Assembly (NCBI GenBank): GCA_020062665.1
Contig: JAGUVW010000019.1
Coordinates: forward strand, 23,067 to 87,066
DNA length: 64,000 nt
Reading direction: 5' to 3'
Source of the DNA: Pseudomonadales bacterium
GTDB taxonomy: Bacteria > Pseudomonadota > Gammaproteobacteria > Pseudomonadales > Ketobacteraceae
Made by a program: the position numbers and the translations under genes. Positions 8,946 through 17,722 of the stretch are shown piece by piece (position 1 is the first letter of the stretch; each line of letters begins with the position of its first letter). The notes under the pieces were generated by a model. It saw nothing but the letters and a program-made list of their open reading frames with translations, made no database searches and was not told the origin of the DNA.

Positions 8946-11240
8946 TCATTCCGGCAAAGTGATGCGCGGCTGCCACGCCAGCCACTCTGGCAGCGCTTCG
9001 GCATGCAGGCGAAAACTTTCACCCTGCTCGGCCAGCGGCAGAGCGTTGCCATTGTCCGGTGTGGCGAAGGCAATGCCGCCGGCCAGAATGGATTCCAGCG
9101 ATTCGGTTTTGATTTTCGCGCCCTGGAACAATCCCACATCCACCGAGATGCCGCTGGCATTCCAGAACACGGTGCCATCGCGCACCAGCGCCGCGTAAGG
9201 CGATTCGATGTTGACGAAAATTTTCACGTGATCGGCGGTTTCGCCCAGACGTGCGCCGGTGACGCGGCCCACCGCTACTTCGCGGTAGTACACGGTCAGT
9301 CCTTCGCGGATGGAACCCAGCCTCGGCGCCACCAGCACCAGATTGAGGCCGCTGTCCTTTTTCACCTGCGTGGGCGCTGTATATTCACCGTTGAAGCTGC
9401 GCGCCGATCGGCCTTCGCCCGGCAGCACTTCGAAATATTTGCCGGTCACCAGCGTTTCCAGATTGGCGGCGCCGGTGATGCTGAGTTTGGGTTGCACCAG
9501 CCAGAAGCGCGAGCCTTCGCGGGCGAAACGTTCCGGCTGTACGGTGAGTATGGCGCTGGCCACGATGGCAGACAGATCCGGTTTCAGTTCCAGGGATTTG
9601 ACGCTGCCCACCTCGATGCCCTGGTAGCGGATCGGCGTGCCCGGTGCGATGCCGTCAGCGTGAGTGAGCGTGATGTCGATGCGGATGCCACGTTCCTGCG
9701 CGCTTTGGTAATCGTCGTACAGGCTGAAGCGAGTGCCGCTTTTCACTGCCTTGCCGCTGGCGCCCGGCGGGTTGTAGAACGCCACGCCGCCCTGCAGGAT
9801 GCTGGCGACGGATTCGGTGCGCAGCAGCACTTTGCTGAGGGAGCCACTGAACAGCACACCACTGGCATTCCAGAACCGGGTTTCGCTGTTCACCAAGGAT
9901 TGATATTCCGGTTCGATGCGAACGTCGATCAACACCTTGTCCTGCTGGGGCGACAGCGCGAAGTGTTCCACTACACCGACCTGCATTTTGCGATAGAGCA
10001 CCGGTGATCCAATGCTGATGGAGCCACGCTCTGCGGTTTCCAGGCGCAGACGCAGTCCGTTCTTGCGCTCATCCGGCGGCGGCGGTTCCCGCAGCGCGGT
10101 GAATTCGCGGATGGATTCGCCGGGGCCTACATCCATTTCCACGTAGGTGCCCTTCACCAGGGTTTCGAGCCCGCTGACGCCCTGCAGCGAGATCTGCGGT
10201 TTCACCAGCCAGAAGCGGGTGCCGGTGGTGAGGTGTTCTTCCATCTCCGGTGCCATGTTGACCTGCGCCACTACGCTGTTGTGATCGTCGCTCAGTTGCA
10301 GCGAGCGCACTACGCCGGCTTCAAAGCCGCGGTACATGATCTTGGCACCCTTGCCCGGCAACTGATCGTGCGCGCCGAACAGCAGCGTGGCCTGCACACC
10401 GCGCTGGGCAGCAGCGTAATCCCGATACAGACGGAAGCTGGCGCCATTCTGTGCGAGCGGTTCCTTGCTGGTGTCGGTGGCGTCGAAACTGATGCCACCC
10501 TGCACCAGCGACAGCAGCGAATCCATGCGCACATCGACGCCGTCGAGCCCGGCTTGCACACGCACGCCGCTGCTGTTCCAGAAACGGGTTTTCTGCGTGA
10601 TCAGTTGATCGTAGGGCGGTTGCACCAGTGCGCTGATCACCACCTTGTCCTGCTTGGCATCCAGTTCGTAATCGAGCACACGACCCACCACGATTTTCTT
10701 GTACAGCAGCGGCGCGCCGTGATGCACCGATCCCAGATCATTGGCCAGCAGTTTCAGATGCAGGCCGGGCTCGCTCATGTCGATGGCAGGTGGTTCTTCA
10801 AGCGCCTTGAACAGGCGGGCCTGAGGGCCGCTGCTGGCAATCTTCACGGCGATGTAGTTGCCGCTGACGATGGTTTCCAGGCCGGTGATGCCGCTCAGGC
10901 TGATTTCCGGTTTCACCAGCCAGAACTGGGTGCCTTCGCGCAGAAAGGATTCGGTGCGGTTGTCCATTTCCACGGTGGCGATGACGCCTTTCAGATCGTT
11001 TTCATCCAGACGAAGATCTTTCACCACACCCACGTGCATGCCTTCGTAGATGACTTTGGTTTTGCCTACCTCGATGCCGGTGCCGCTGGCAAAGTCGATG
11101 GTGATTTCGATGGGGGCCTCGGCCAACGCCTTGTAGAGCAGCCAGGCGCCGATCAGCAATGCAATCACCGGCAGCAGCCAGACGATGGAGAAACTTTTGG
11201 AGGGTTGCACCAGGGCTTCCTGGATCGTGTCGTCAGTCAT
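8946..11240 (-). CDS. Six-MCE-domain intermembrane lipid transport protein (LetB/PqiB-like)
   Basis: One N-terminal membrane helix (residues about 17-40) anchors 764 residues in the inner membrane. The periplasmic part holds six MCE repeats. Odd repeats end in the pattern FWLVKP-ISL-G--LET and even ones in FWN-SGV/I. I count three alternating pairs, beginning near residues 45, 160, 290, 400, 520 and 640. E. coli LetB (YebT) has seven and PqiB three, so this is an intermediate form. These proteins stack as hexameric rings to form a tunnel for lipids between the two membranes. Its ATG overlaps the LetA stop by 8 nt, and UbiA follows 18 nt later. Which lipid it carries is not known; the operon partners suggest a prenylated or acyl lipid. 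Confidence 0.92.
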   Translation of the reverse strand: MTDDTIQEALVQPSKSFSIVWLLPVIALLIGAWLLYKALAEAPIEITIDFASGTGIEVGKTKVIYEGMHVGVVKDLRLDENDLKGVIATVEMDNRTESFLREGTQFWLVKPEISLSGITGLETIVSGNYIAVKIASSGPQARLFKALEEPPAIDMSEPGLHLKLLANDLGSVHHGAPLLYKKIVVGRVLDYELDAKQDKVVISALVQPPYDQLITQKTRFWNSSGVRVQAGLDGVDVRMDSLLSLVQGGISFDATDTSKEPLAQNGASFRLYRDYAAAQRGVQATLLFGAHDQLPGKGAKIMYRGFEAGVVRSLQLSDDHNSVVAQVNMAPEMEEHLTTGTRFWLVKPQISLQGVSGLETLVKGTYVEMDVGPGESIREFTALREPPPPDERKNGLRLRLETAERGSISIGSPVLYRKMQVGVVEHFALSPQQDKVLIDVRIEPEYQSLVNSETRFWNASGVLFSGSLSKVLLRTESVASILQGGVAFYNPPGASGKAVKSGTRFSLYDDYQSAQERGIRIDITLTHADGIAPGTPIRYQGIEVGSVKSLELKPDLSAIVASAILTVQPERFAREGSRFWLVQPKLSITGAANLETLVTGKYFEVLPGEGRSARSFNGEYTAPTQVKKDSGLNLVLVAPRLGSIREGLTVYYREVAVGRVTGARLGETADHVKIFVNIESPYAALVRDGTVFWNASGISVDVGLFQGAKIKTESLESILAGGIAFATPDNGNALPLAEQGESFRLHAEALPEWLAWQPRITLPE

Positions 11241-11868
11241 CGTTGTGTTCCTGCAAATCCCAGATCAGGCGGGGATCAAAACTCATGGCGGCAAACATGG
11301 TGAGTACCACCACGGTGGCGAACGCGGTGGCACCGGTGCCGGCTTCGATGGTGGCCACCGCGCCCAGATCCACCAGTGTCACCAGAATGGAAATCATGAA
11401 CAGGTCGAGCATGGACCAGGCACCGATCACTTCGATCACCCGATACAGCACGGTGCACTGGCGTTTGTTGAGTTGCCAGCGTCGCTGCACCATCAGCAGC
11501 AGAAACATCAGTCCGATCAGCTTGAGCATGGGCACGACAATACTGGCGACGAACACCAGGATCGCAATCGGAATCATGCCTTCCTGGGTGAGTTTCACCA
11601 CGCCGGAAATGATGGTGTCCGGTTCGCCTTCGCCCAGGTAGATCACTGTCATCACCGGATACAGATTGGCGGGCAGCATGCAGATCCATGCAGTGACCAC
11701 CAAGGCCCAGGTGCGGGTGATGCTGTTGGGCCGGCGCGCGTACAAGCGGCTGCCACAGCGCGGACAGTAGTGTGGTTGGTCGGGCGCCACGGCTGCCACC
11801 GACACCACCAGATGGCAGTCGCTGCAGAGCACCAGATTCTTAGAGCGCGCGGATACGATGGCGTTCAC
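11233..11868 (-). CDS. LetA/PqiA-like inner-membrane protein, second half-length unit
   Basis: This 211-residue protein starts with a zinc-ribbon-like double CxxC (LVLCSDCHLV, then YCPRCGSRLY) and then has four membrane helices (first WALVVTAWICMLPANLYPVMTV). E. coli LetA and PqiA carry two such units in one chain of about 420 residues; here each unit is its own gene. I chose the GTG at 11868-11866, which overlaps the upstream unit by 29 nt. An ATG at 11898 is an alternative; the longer open frame up to 12081 is a shadow of the upstream gene. The 8-nt overlap with the MCE gene shows tight coupling. It probably couples energy or lipid loading to the MCE tunnel. Confidence 0.85.
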   Translation of the reverse strand: MNAIVSARSKNLVLCSDCHLVVSVAAVAPDQPHYCPRCGSRLYARRPNSITRTWALVVTAWICMLPANLYPVMTVIYLGEGEPDTIISGVVKLTQEGMIPIAILVFVASIVVPMLKLIGLMFLLLMVQRRWQLNKRQCTVLYRVIEVIGAWSMLDLFMISILVTLVDLGAVATIEAGTGATAFATVVVLTMFAAMSFDPRLIWDLQEHNDD

Positions 11869-12475
11869 GGGCCTGCCCCACTTGTTCCCAGATGGCATGG
11901 GTATCGAACAGCACGGCGTTGAGCGTGGTGGCCAACAGCATGCCGGTAAAACACAACAGACCGATGCCGAGCTGGATGTCGCCCATGTCGAGCATTTTGA
12001 TGTACGCCACCAGAATGCCGAGCATGAATACTTCCAGCATGCCCCAGCGATTGATGTGGCCCTGTATCTTGAGCATGGCAACCAGCCATTCGTTGTAGCG
12101 CTGCCACTTCACCAGCAGACAGATTCCGCTGATCAGGATGAATTCCAGTAGCGGCGCCAGCATGCTGCAGATGAACACCAGCAGCGCCATCCACCAGTAA
12201 CCCTGTTGGTAGAGTTGCATCGTGCCCTTGTACAGGGTGTCGGCATTCTGCAGGCCCAGCATGTCCAGTGTCATGATCGGCATGAAGTTGGCGGGCACGT
12301 AAAGAATGAGGGCGGTGAGACTCAGCGCCAAACCACGATTGACCGGATCACGCCGGCATTTGTAGAGCGCGGCACCGCAGCGGGGACACAACACTTTCTG
12401 CCCCGGCCGAACGGCGGGCATGCGCAACAGGGCGTCGCATTCGTGACAGATGAGTTGGCTCTGGTGTGACAGCAT
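11840..12475 (-). CDS. LetA/PqiA-like inner-membrane protein, first half-length unit
   Basis: This 211-residue protein begins with LICHECDALL and VLCPRCGAALY, two CxxC pairs of a zinc ribbon, followed by four hydrophobic helices including LALSLTALILYVPANFMPIM. It is the first half of what is a single LetA/PqiA chain in E. coli. It is the first gene of the lipid-transport operon, and the second unit overlaps its 3' end by 29 nt. Split LetA genes also occur in pseudomonads as I recall, so a natural split rather than a frameshift is likely: each unit keeps its own CxxC pairs and full helix set. The start ATG at 12475 sits right at the CxxC region, leaving little room for another. Confidence 0.85.
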   Translation of the reverse strand: MLSHQSQLICHECDALLRMPAVRPGQKVLCPRCGAALYKCRRDPVNRGLALSLTALILYVPANFMPIMTLDMLGLQNADTLYKGTMQLYQQGYWWMALLVFICSMLAPLLEFILISGICLLVKWQRYNEWLVAMLKIQGHINRWGMLEVFMLGILVAYIKMLDMGDIQLGIGLLCFTGMLLATTLNAVLFDTHAIWEQVGQARERHRIRAL

Positions 12476-12557
12476 GGACAGCGTACGGGCTCCGGCGCGT
12501 GACGAACCGGCCCATTCTAGCGCAGGACGGCAGCAGCGTCTGCCCGATGGGGGTGGC

Positions 12558-14408
12558 TTAGCCCGCCAGTGCCACGCAGTTGCGGCCGTCGGCCTTGGCC
12601 CGCTGCAGGGCCTTGTCGGCCTGGATCAGAATCCATTCCGCGTAGGTGCCCTGCTGTCCGTTCACATCGCTGATACCGACGCTGACCGTGGCCATGATGC
12701 GCTGGCCGGCGCACAGCATGGGGCAGGTGGCGACGCGGTCGCGGATGGTCTCGGCCAGTGCGATGGCGCCGTCGGCCGAGGTGTCGGGCAGCAGCACCGC
12801 GAATTTTTCGCCGCCGATGCGACACAGCACATCTGCCGGGCGCCGCAAGCGCTGACGCAGGATGTCCGCAATCTGGCACAGGCATTCGTCACCCGCCAGA
12901 TGGCCATAGCTTTCGTTGATCTGGCGGAAGCGATCCACGTCGATCACCAGTACGCTGAAATGGGTACCCAGATGACGATGGCGCTCCACTTCCTCGTACA
13001 GGCGATCGGAAAAGTAGCGCCGGTTCTTCAGCCCGGTGAGTCCGTCATTCTCGCTGGCATGTTCCAGTTGCTGCTGCAGCAGATCCAGTTCACGGCCCCT
13101 TTCGCGCAAACGTGTTTCCAGCTGGCGCGCGTAATCTTCCTGGCCGCCGATGGCCTGGGTCAGGGCCTGTCGGGCCGCCTGTTCCCGCCGCAGTTTTCCA
13201 CTGATGCCTTCCAGGCTGCGCTGGCCTTCGTCGATGGCCAGCTGCAGCTGGCGGATGCGCTCGGCGCGCAGTCCATGAAAGCGATCGCCCAGCGCAATGC
13301 ACAGCAGCATCATGTCGAACACCGATGACCACAGCAGCAGATTTTCCGACGCATCGTTCACTTCGATCCAGCCGAATTTGTTCAGTGCCATCATGAACGC
13401 GCCGGTGACATAGAGCGCCCAGCCCAGCGCGAACAGACGGGTGGGTCGCTGCCGCAGCGACGCCCGCATCACAATCGCTTTGATCACCAGAAACACCGCG
13501 GGCACCGACAGCAACGACGATGCCAGCACGGCCCATTGCGCCGGCAGTAACGGCGTGACCAGCGCACCGGCGAACGCCAGATTGCGTAAACCCCAGAACA
13601 GGTTCAGCAGCGGAAAATTGTCGCGGTTCAACCCCAGGAACACGCCGCAGAACCAAGTGGAAAAGCCAATCACCAGAAACGTGGCCAGGGCGATGCTGAA
13701 ACTCTGCAGGCCGATCAGTCCCGGCCAGACATAAGTTGCGCCCAACCCCTGCCAGCTGCACACGAACAGCAGCAGCGCGCCCACGTGGCCGACGTACAGC
13801 AGAAAACTCAATTCACGCAGCGTGATGTACAGCGCCAGGTTGTAGAGCATCATGGCGAACAGCACGCCCACGAACAGGCCCAGCATCAGATCGTCCCGCG
13901 CTTTTTCCAGCGCGAAGCGGGATTCACTCACCAGCGTGGCCGGTACCTGCAACGCAGTTTCTGACTGCACGCGCAGATACAGGCGATATTCACGGCCGGC
14001 ATTGGCGCGAAACAGAAAGGCAGGATAACGAAAACTGTTGGCGCGCTCATCCAGGCGATGCCACAGTCCATCCACCTGCTGTTCCACCAGCTGGTTATCC
14101 TCGAACAGGTAAAAACGCACGTCCGACAGCAAGCTGTTATGAATCCACAGGCGCCAGTGCCCTGCTGCCAGCTCGTCGGGCTTGATCACGATGCGCAGCC
14201 AGTGCGGGCGGGCGGTAAAGCCCAGATTGGGTGCCGCCCAGCGCGAGGCCTGCCACGGCAGCGGACGCGCATCCACCTCGGTGACGTTCCATTCCGCAGC
14301 GTCTTCCACTACCACCTGCCAGCGCTTGCCAATGTCCAGCTGATCGCGGGCGGCAGCCTGCGCAAACAGGGTGAACGACAGCAGCAGTAACAGCGTGAGT
14401 GTGCGCAT
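12558..14408 (-). CDS. 7TM-DISM GGDEF protein with altered signature (GGEKF)
   Basis: A signal peptide (to about residue 20) precedes a periplasmic 7TMR-DISMED2-like beta domain (about 25-170, with HWLRIVIKP and YRLYLRVQSE). Seven membrane helices (about 180-380), a coiled coil (about 390-450) and a GGDEF domain follow. The GGDEF loop reads GGEKF (about 532-536): the metal-binding third position is kept but the usual Glu at position four is Lys. The DVDRFRQINE metal/substrate motif is largely normal. It may be a weak diguanylate cyclase or a regulatory one; activity is uncertain. It begins 2 nt after the stop of a paralogue, so the two are co-expressed and could form mixed dimers. The DISM family senses carbohydrates or other ligands in the periplasm. 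Confidence 0.9.
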   Translation of the reverse strand: MRTLTLLLLLSFTLFAQAAARDQLDIGKRWQVVVEDAAEWNVTEVDARPLPWQASRWAAPNLGFTARPHWLRIVIKPDELAAGHWRLWIHNSLLSDVRFYLFEDNQLVEQQVDGLWHRLDERANSFRYPAFLFRANAGREYRLYLRVQSETALQVPATLVSESRFALEKARDDLMLGLFVGVLFAMMLYNLALYITLRELSFLLYVGHVGALLLFVCSWQGLGATYVWPGLIGLQSFSIALATFLVIGFSTWFCGVFLGLNRDNFPLLNLFWGLRNLAFAGALVTPLLPAQWAVLASSLLSVPAVFLVIKAIVMRASLRQRPTRLFALGWALYVTGAFMMALNKFGWIEVNDASENLLLWSSVFDMMLLCIALGDRFHGLRAERIRQLQLAIDEGQRSLEGISGKLRREQAARQALTQAIGGQEDYARQLETRLRERGRELDLLQQQLEHASENDGLTGLKNRRYFSDRLYEEVERHRHLGTHFSVLVIDVDRFRQINESYGHLAGDECLCQIADILRQRLRRPADVLCRIGGEKFAVLLPDTSADGAIALAETIRDRVATCPMLCAGQRIMATVSVGISDVNGQQGTYAEWILIQADKALQRAKADGRNCVALAG

Positions 14409-14410
14409 GT

Positions 14411-16306
14411 TCAGCCCATCCTGTCCGCGATGACAGCCACCGCGTGCGTCTGCTGCGCGCGGGCGGTTTGCAAGGCGCTTTCGGCGTCGGCCACCAGCGA
14501 CTCGGGCCGCAGTTTCATGTGCGGCATCAAGCTGCCCACACCCACACTGACAGTAACATCCAGCAACTGACCGGCGAAGAGAAAGGGCTGATTGTCGAAT
14601 GCCGCCCGGATCATTTCCGCCACCGCCTGCGCCCGATGCACACTGATGCCGGGCAGAATGACGGCGAAGATTTCCTCCTCATAGCGATAGACGCTGCCAC
14701 AGTGATGGCGCGTCACGCTGTCCACCACTTCCGCCGTTTGTCGCACCACTTCATCGCCGGCCTTGAAGCCATAACGCTGGATGAATTCATCCACCCGGCT
14801 CACGCTGACAAAAATCAGACTCAGGCGCTGCTGCGAGCGAATCGCCCGCTCGAATTCCTCTTTCAGACGCTGATTGAAGTAGCTGCGATTGAACAGCGTG
14901 GTCTGCGTGTCGATGCGGGCCGCCTCTCGCAGTCGGCGCACCGCTTCTTCGATCTCCTGTTCCTTACCGTCCATTTCCCGCAGCAGGCGTTCGTTGGATT
15001 CCGACTGCAAGCGCAGACTGATTTCGGCGGCCGTGCGTTCCATCTCGTCGTTGCGCAGGCGGCGGGATTCCTGTTCGCTGGCATGTTCCAGCTGCAGTTT
15101 GGTCTGCGTCATCTGCGCCATCTGCTGGCGTATGCGCTGGTGACTCTGTTCGCTCATTGCCATCGAGATCAGCAACATGCCCACCAGCGCCGACACCGAG
15201 ATGGCGTGATCGGTGTAGAAATTGAAAGGCAGAACCGCCACCTTGTTGGCCGCCAACGGCATAATGCCGAGAAAAAACAATATCCACGCCATGGCAAACC
15301 AGCGCAGCGGGCGATCGTTGCCACGATAACAGTACAGCACGGCAAAAAAGGTCACCAGCGTGGTCAGCGAAACCAGCGCCACCATCAGATAGAGGCCGTA
15401 TTCGGAGCGCGACCACAGAATCAGCACACCTGTCACCAGACACATCCAGCGCAGATGGACATAAAAACGTTTGAGCGGAAACCGCGACTGTTCCAGTTGC
15501 AGAAAACGTTCCGCGTGCAACGCCAGCATGTAAGTGGCAAGCAGACTGGACAGCAGCACCAGCGGCCCGTTCCATTCCACCCACTGTGGCAACAGCAGAC
15601 GCACCCCCAGACTGCGCAGCTGGGCATGAAAAAAGATCAGCGTCAGCGTCAATCCGGAATAGACCAGATAGAGGGAGTCACGGCTGAGCGTGTAGAGAAA
15701 AAAGTTGTACAGCAGCAGGATGCCGAAGGTGCCGAAGAACATGCCCAGGGCGATATTGACCTGCTCGCTGTGCGCGACGTAGTCCGACGACTTCCAGAGA
15801 TAGATGGGCAGATGCACGGCGTGATCGGAGCGGACCCGCAGATAGACGGTCAGCTGTCCGGCTTTGATCTGCGGCAACGGCAGCACAAAGAAGCGATTGT
15901 AGGGGCCGATGTCCGTATCCGGATAGCGCATGCCCGCGATTTTTTCCTGCAACAGCTGGCCGCTGCCGTCCACCACAAAAAACCGCACTTCATCGAGCAG
16001 GTTGTAGGCCACTTCCAGCAGCCAGGGTTCCTGCAGATTGGCCGCCTGCAGATTGAGACGAACCCAATACACCTTGCGACTGAAACCGAAATTGGGGATA
16101 TCGGCGGTAGCGTGTTGCCAGGGCACGCCATCGAGCACGTCTGCCAGGCTGGCGCGGCCACTTTCATCCACCCAGAAGGACAGACTGGCGCCCAGCGCCT
16201 GACCCTGAATGGCAGGATCCAGCGCCACCACCTGCGCGCGGCCGGGGCTATACAGCAGCAGTAACAGGATTACCACCGCAAGGCGGGAAAGCAGGGATAT
16301 GGGCAT
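14411..16306 (-). CDS. 7TM-DISM protein with degenerate GGDEF domain (EEEIF)
   Basis: Same architecture as the gene just downstream: signal peptide, DISM periplasmic domain (to about residue 185), seven membrane helices (about 195-400), a long coiled coil (about 410-470) and a GGDEF fold. Here the signature loop reads YEEEIFAVILPG, so GGDEF has become EEEIF (about 543-547), and the usual DxD metal motif is SVSRVDEF. Loss of both glycines and both metal aspartates makes cyclase activity very unlikely. The fold itself (RSYFNQRL, SVGVGS) is kept, so it may be a regulatory or GTP-sensing partner. It is first in the two-gene operon, 2 nt ahead of the GGEKF paralogue. A recent duplication followed by divergence is the simplest origin. 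Confidence 0.9.
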   Translation of the reverse strand: MPISLLSRLAVVILLLLLYSPGRAQVVALDPAIQGQALGASLSFWVDESGRASLADVLDGVPWQHATADIPNFGFSRKVYWVRLNLQAANLQEPWLLEVAYNLLDEVRFFVVDGSGQLLQEKIAGMRYPDTDIGPYNRFFVLPLPQIKAGQLTVYLRVRSDHAVHLPIYLWKSSDYVAHSEQVNIALGMFFGTFGILLLYNFFLYTLSRDSLYLVYSGLTLTLIFFHAQLRSLGVRLLLPQWVEWNGPLVLLSSLLATYMLALHAERFLQLEQSRFPLKRFYVHLRWMCLVTGVLILWSRSEYGLYLMVALVSLTTLVTFFAVLYCYRGNDRPLRWFAMAWILFFLGIMPLAANKVAVLPFNFYTDHAISVSALVGMLLISMAMSEQSHQRIRQQMAQMTQTKLQLEHASEQESRRLRNDEMERTAAEISLRLQSESNERLLREMDGKEQEIEEAVRRLREAARIDTQTTLFNRSYFNQRLKEEFERAIRSQQRLSLIFVSVSRVDEFIQRYGFKAGDEVVRQTAEVVDSVTRHHCGSVYRYEEEIFAVILPGISVHRAQAVAEMIRAAFDNQPFLFAGQLLDVTVSVGVGSLMPHMKLRPESLVADAESALQTARAQQTHAVAVIADRMG

Positions 16307-16596
16307 GCCGAACGGACATCACCATTTGTCGTTGTTGTTTGCTTAACTATAGAGACAGTCAGCGGATTCAACCATGAGACATTTGGTGGGTGACGTAGCG
16401 GCCATATAACCGACAGCAATATGGGTAGCGGTTAGGTGATTTACGTTGTCGTTTTCGTCATCTGACTGGGTATTCCGGTCAACGCTGGCGCAAACGGTCA
16501 TGTTCAAAGTGAAGCGGCCGGCGTATCGTTCGCGCCCAGGTCATTGCCACGCTTGAGTCGCTGACTCGTACAACTTGGGATGCAGGGAATCACGCC
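16307..16596. promoter_or_regulatory. Divergent intergenic region between the DISM-GGDEF operon and the PhaC-like gene
   Basis: This 290-bp stretch has no convincing gene. TATAGT on the minus strand (complement of 16346-16351), about 40 nt upstream of the DISM-GGDEF start, is a good -10 candidate for that operon. Rightwards, TTGTCG (16326-16331) and TATAGA (16348-16353) at 16-bp spacing could serve the PhaC-like gene. The two overlap, so mutual exclusion is possible. These are hexamer matches only. Confidence 0.35.
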
Positions 16597-17712
16597 ATGC
16601 AGAATGTTTCGTTTTTGCGCAATTCATTCAACTTCGTGCGTCACGCGGTGGAGCGGCGCACGCACACCGAACATTTCATCGTGGCGGACAAGACCCGGCA
16701 CGAGGTGGTGTACCGGGATGGCCTGATGGAGTTGCGGTATTACCCGCACCAGGACGACCAGCCCTTCATGCTCGACGGTGAAGCGATCGTGCCGCAGCAA
16801 CAGCAACATCCAGTTCCGATCCTGCTGGTGCCACCCCTGGGCGTATTCCACTGGATTTACGATCTGATGGCCGAGCGCAGCTGGGTGCGTTTTCTCAACG
16901 CTCGCGGCTTTCAGGTGTATCTGGTGAACTGGGGTGCGCCGGGCCTGGCCGATGCGCATTTATCGCTGGATACCTATGTGAACCGCTGGATGCAGGCGGC
17001 GGTGGATCACACGCTGCAACACAGTGGCCAGTCGCAGTTGTCGCTGGTGGGTTACTGCATGGGCGGACTGATCACGCTGCTGCACGCCGGCACGCATCAG
17101 GACGACGTGATCCGCAACATTGTCACCATCGCCAGCCCCGTGGATTTTCACGCCAGTCACGGTTACGGCAAACTGCTGCAGTGGGCCAACAAGGGCATGC
17201 GCAAGCTGCCGGTGCCGAAACATTTCCAGATCGATCCCGAGCGCTTTCACGTACCGGGCGATCTGTTGTCGATTCTGTTCAAGCTCACCAATCCTTTCGC
17301 CGGCGTGGTGAGTTATTTCGATCTGCTCCGCAACCTGTCGGATCGGGATTATGTGAAGGCGCACCTGACTACCCGCGAGTGGTTCAACAACATGCCGGAC
17401 TATCCCGGCGCCACCGTGCAGCAGCTGGTATTCGATTTCGGCGTGTTCAACAAGCTGGCGAGTGGGCGGGTGAAAGTGGGCGACTGCGTGTCTGACCTCA
17501 CCGGCATCCGCAGCAATCTGCTGGCGTTCGCCGGCCAGTCCGACAAGATCGTCAGCATTCGCGCCGCGCGCAAACTGATGGAGCTGGTGGCGTCCGCGGA
17601 CAAGACGTTTCTGGTGGTGCCCGGCGGCCATGCCGGTGTGTTCGCCGGTGGCAAGGCCCAGGATCACACCTGGGCGTTGACGGCGGAGTGGCTGGCGCAG
17701 CGGTCGGATTGA
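16597..17712 (+). CDS. PHA-synthase-family alpha/beta hydrolase (short PhaC-like)
   Basis: This 371-residue protein has the PHA synthase lipase box GYCMGG (Cys nucleophile about residue 152), an acid residue in GQSDKIVS and the catalytic His in GGHAGVF. These form the Cys-Asp-His triad of PhaC enzymes, which polymerise hydroxyacyl-CoA. Class I/II synthases are about 560-590 residues and lack this short form; class III PhaC is about 355 but needs PhaE. No phaE, phaA, phaB or phasin gene is near, so it could be an orphan synthase or a related acyltransferase/esterase. AGGGA 8 nt before the ATG supports the start. The gene stands alone, convergent with the next one. Confidence 0.8.
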   Translation: MQNVSFLRNSFNFVRHAVERRTHTEHFIVADKTRHEVVYRDGLMELRYYPHQDDQPFMLDGEAIVPQQQQHPVPILLVPPLGVFHWIYDLMAERSWVRFLNARGFQVYLVNWGAPGLADAHLSLDTYVNRWMQAAVDHTLQHSGQSQLSLVGYCMGGLITLLHAGTHQDDVIRNIVTIASPVDFHASHGYGKLLQWANKGMRKLPVPKHFQIDPERFHVPGDLLSILFKLTNPFAGVVSYFDLLRNLSDRDYVKAHLTTREWFNNMPDYPGATVQQLVFDFGVFNKLASGRVKVGDCVSDLTGIRSNLLAFAGQSDKIVSIRAARKLMELVASADKTFLVVPGGHAGVFAGGKAQDHTWALTAEWLAQRSD

Positions 17713-17722
17713 AGATGCCCTG

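Noticed and set aside
11868..12081. Extension of the second LetA unit to 12081.
   Set aside because: The added residues are Cys/Ser/Trp-rich, typical of an out-of-frame reading of the upstream LetA unit.
14399..16264. 621-codon open frame on the plus strand opposite the degenerate DISM-GGDEF gene.
   Set aside because: Same shadow effect: the minus-strand frame has a signal peptide, membrane helices and a GGDEF fold, while this one shows none.
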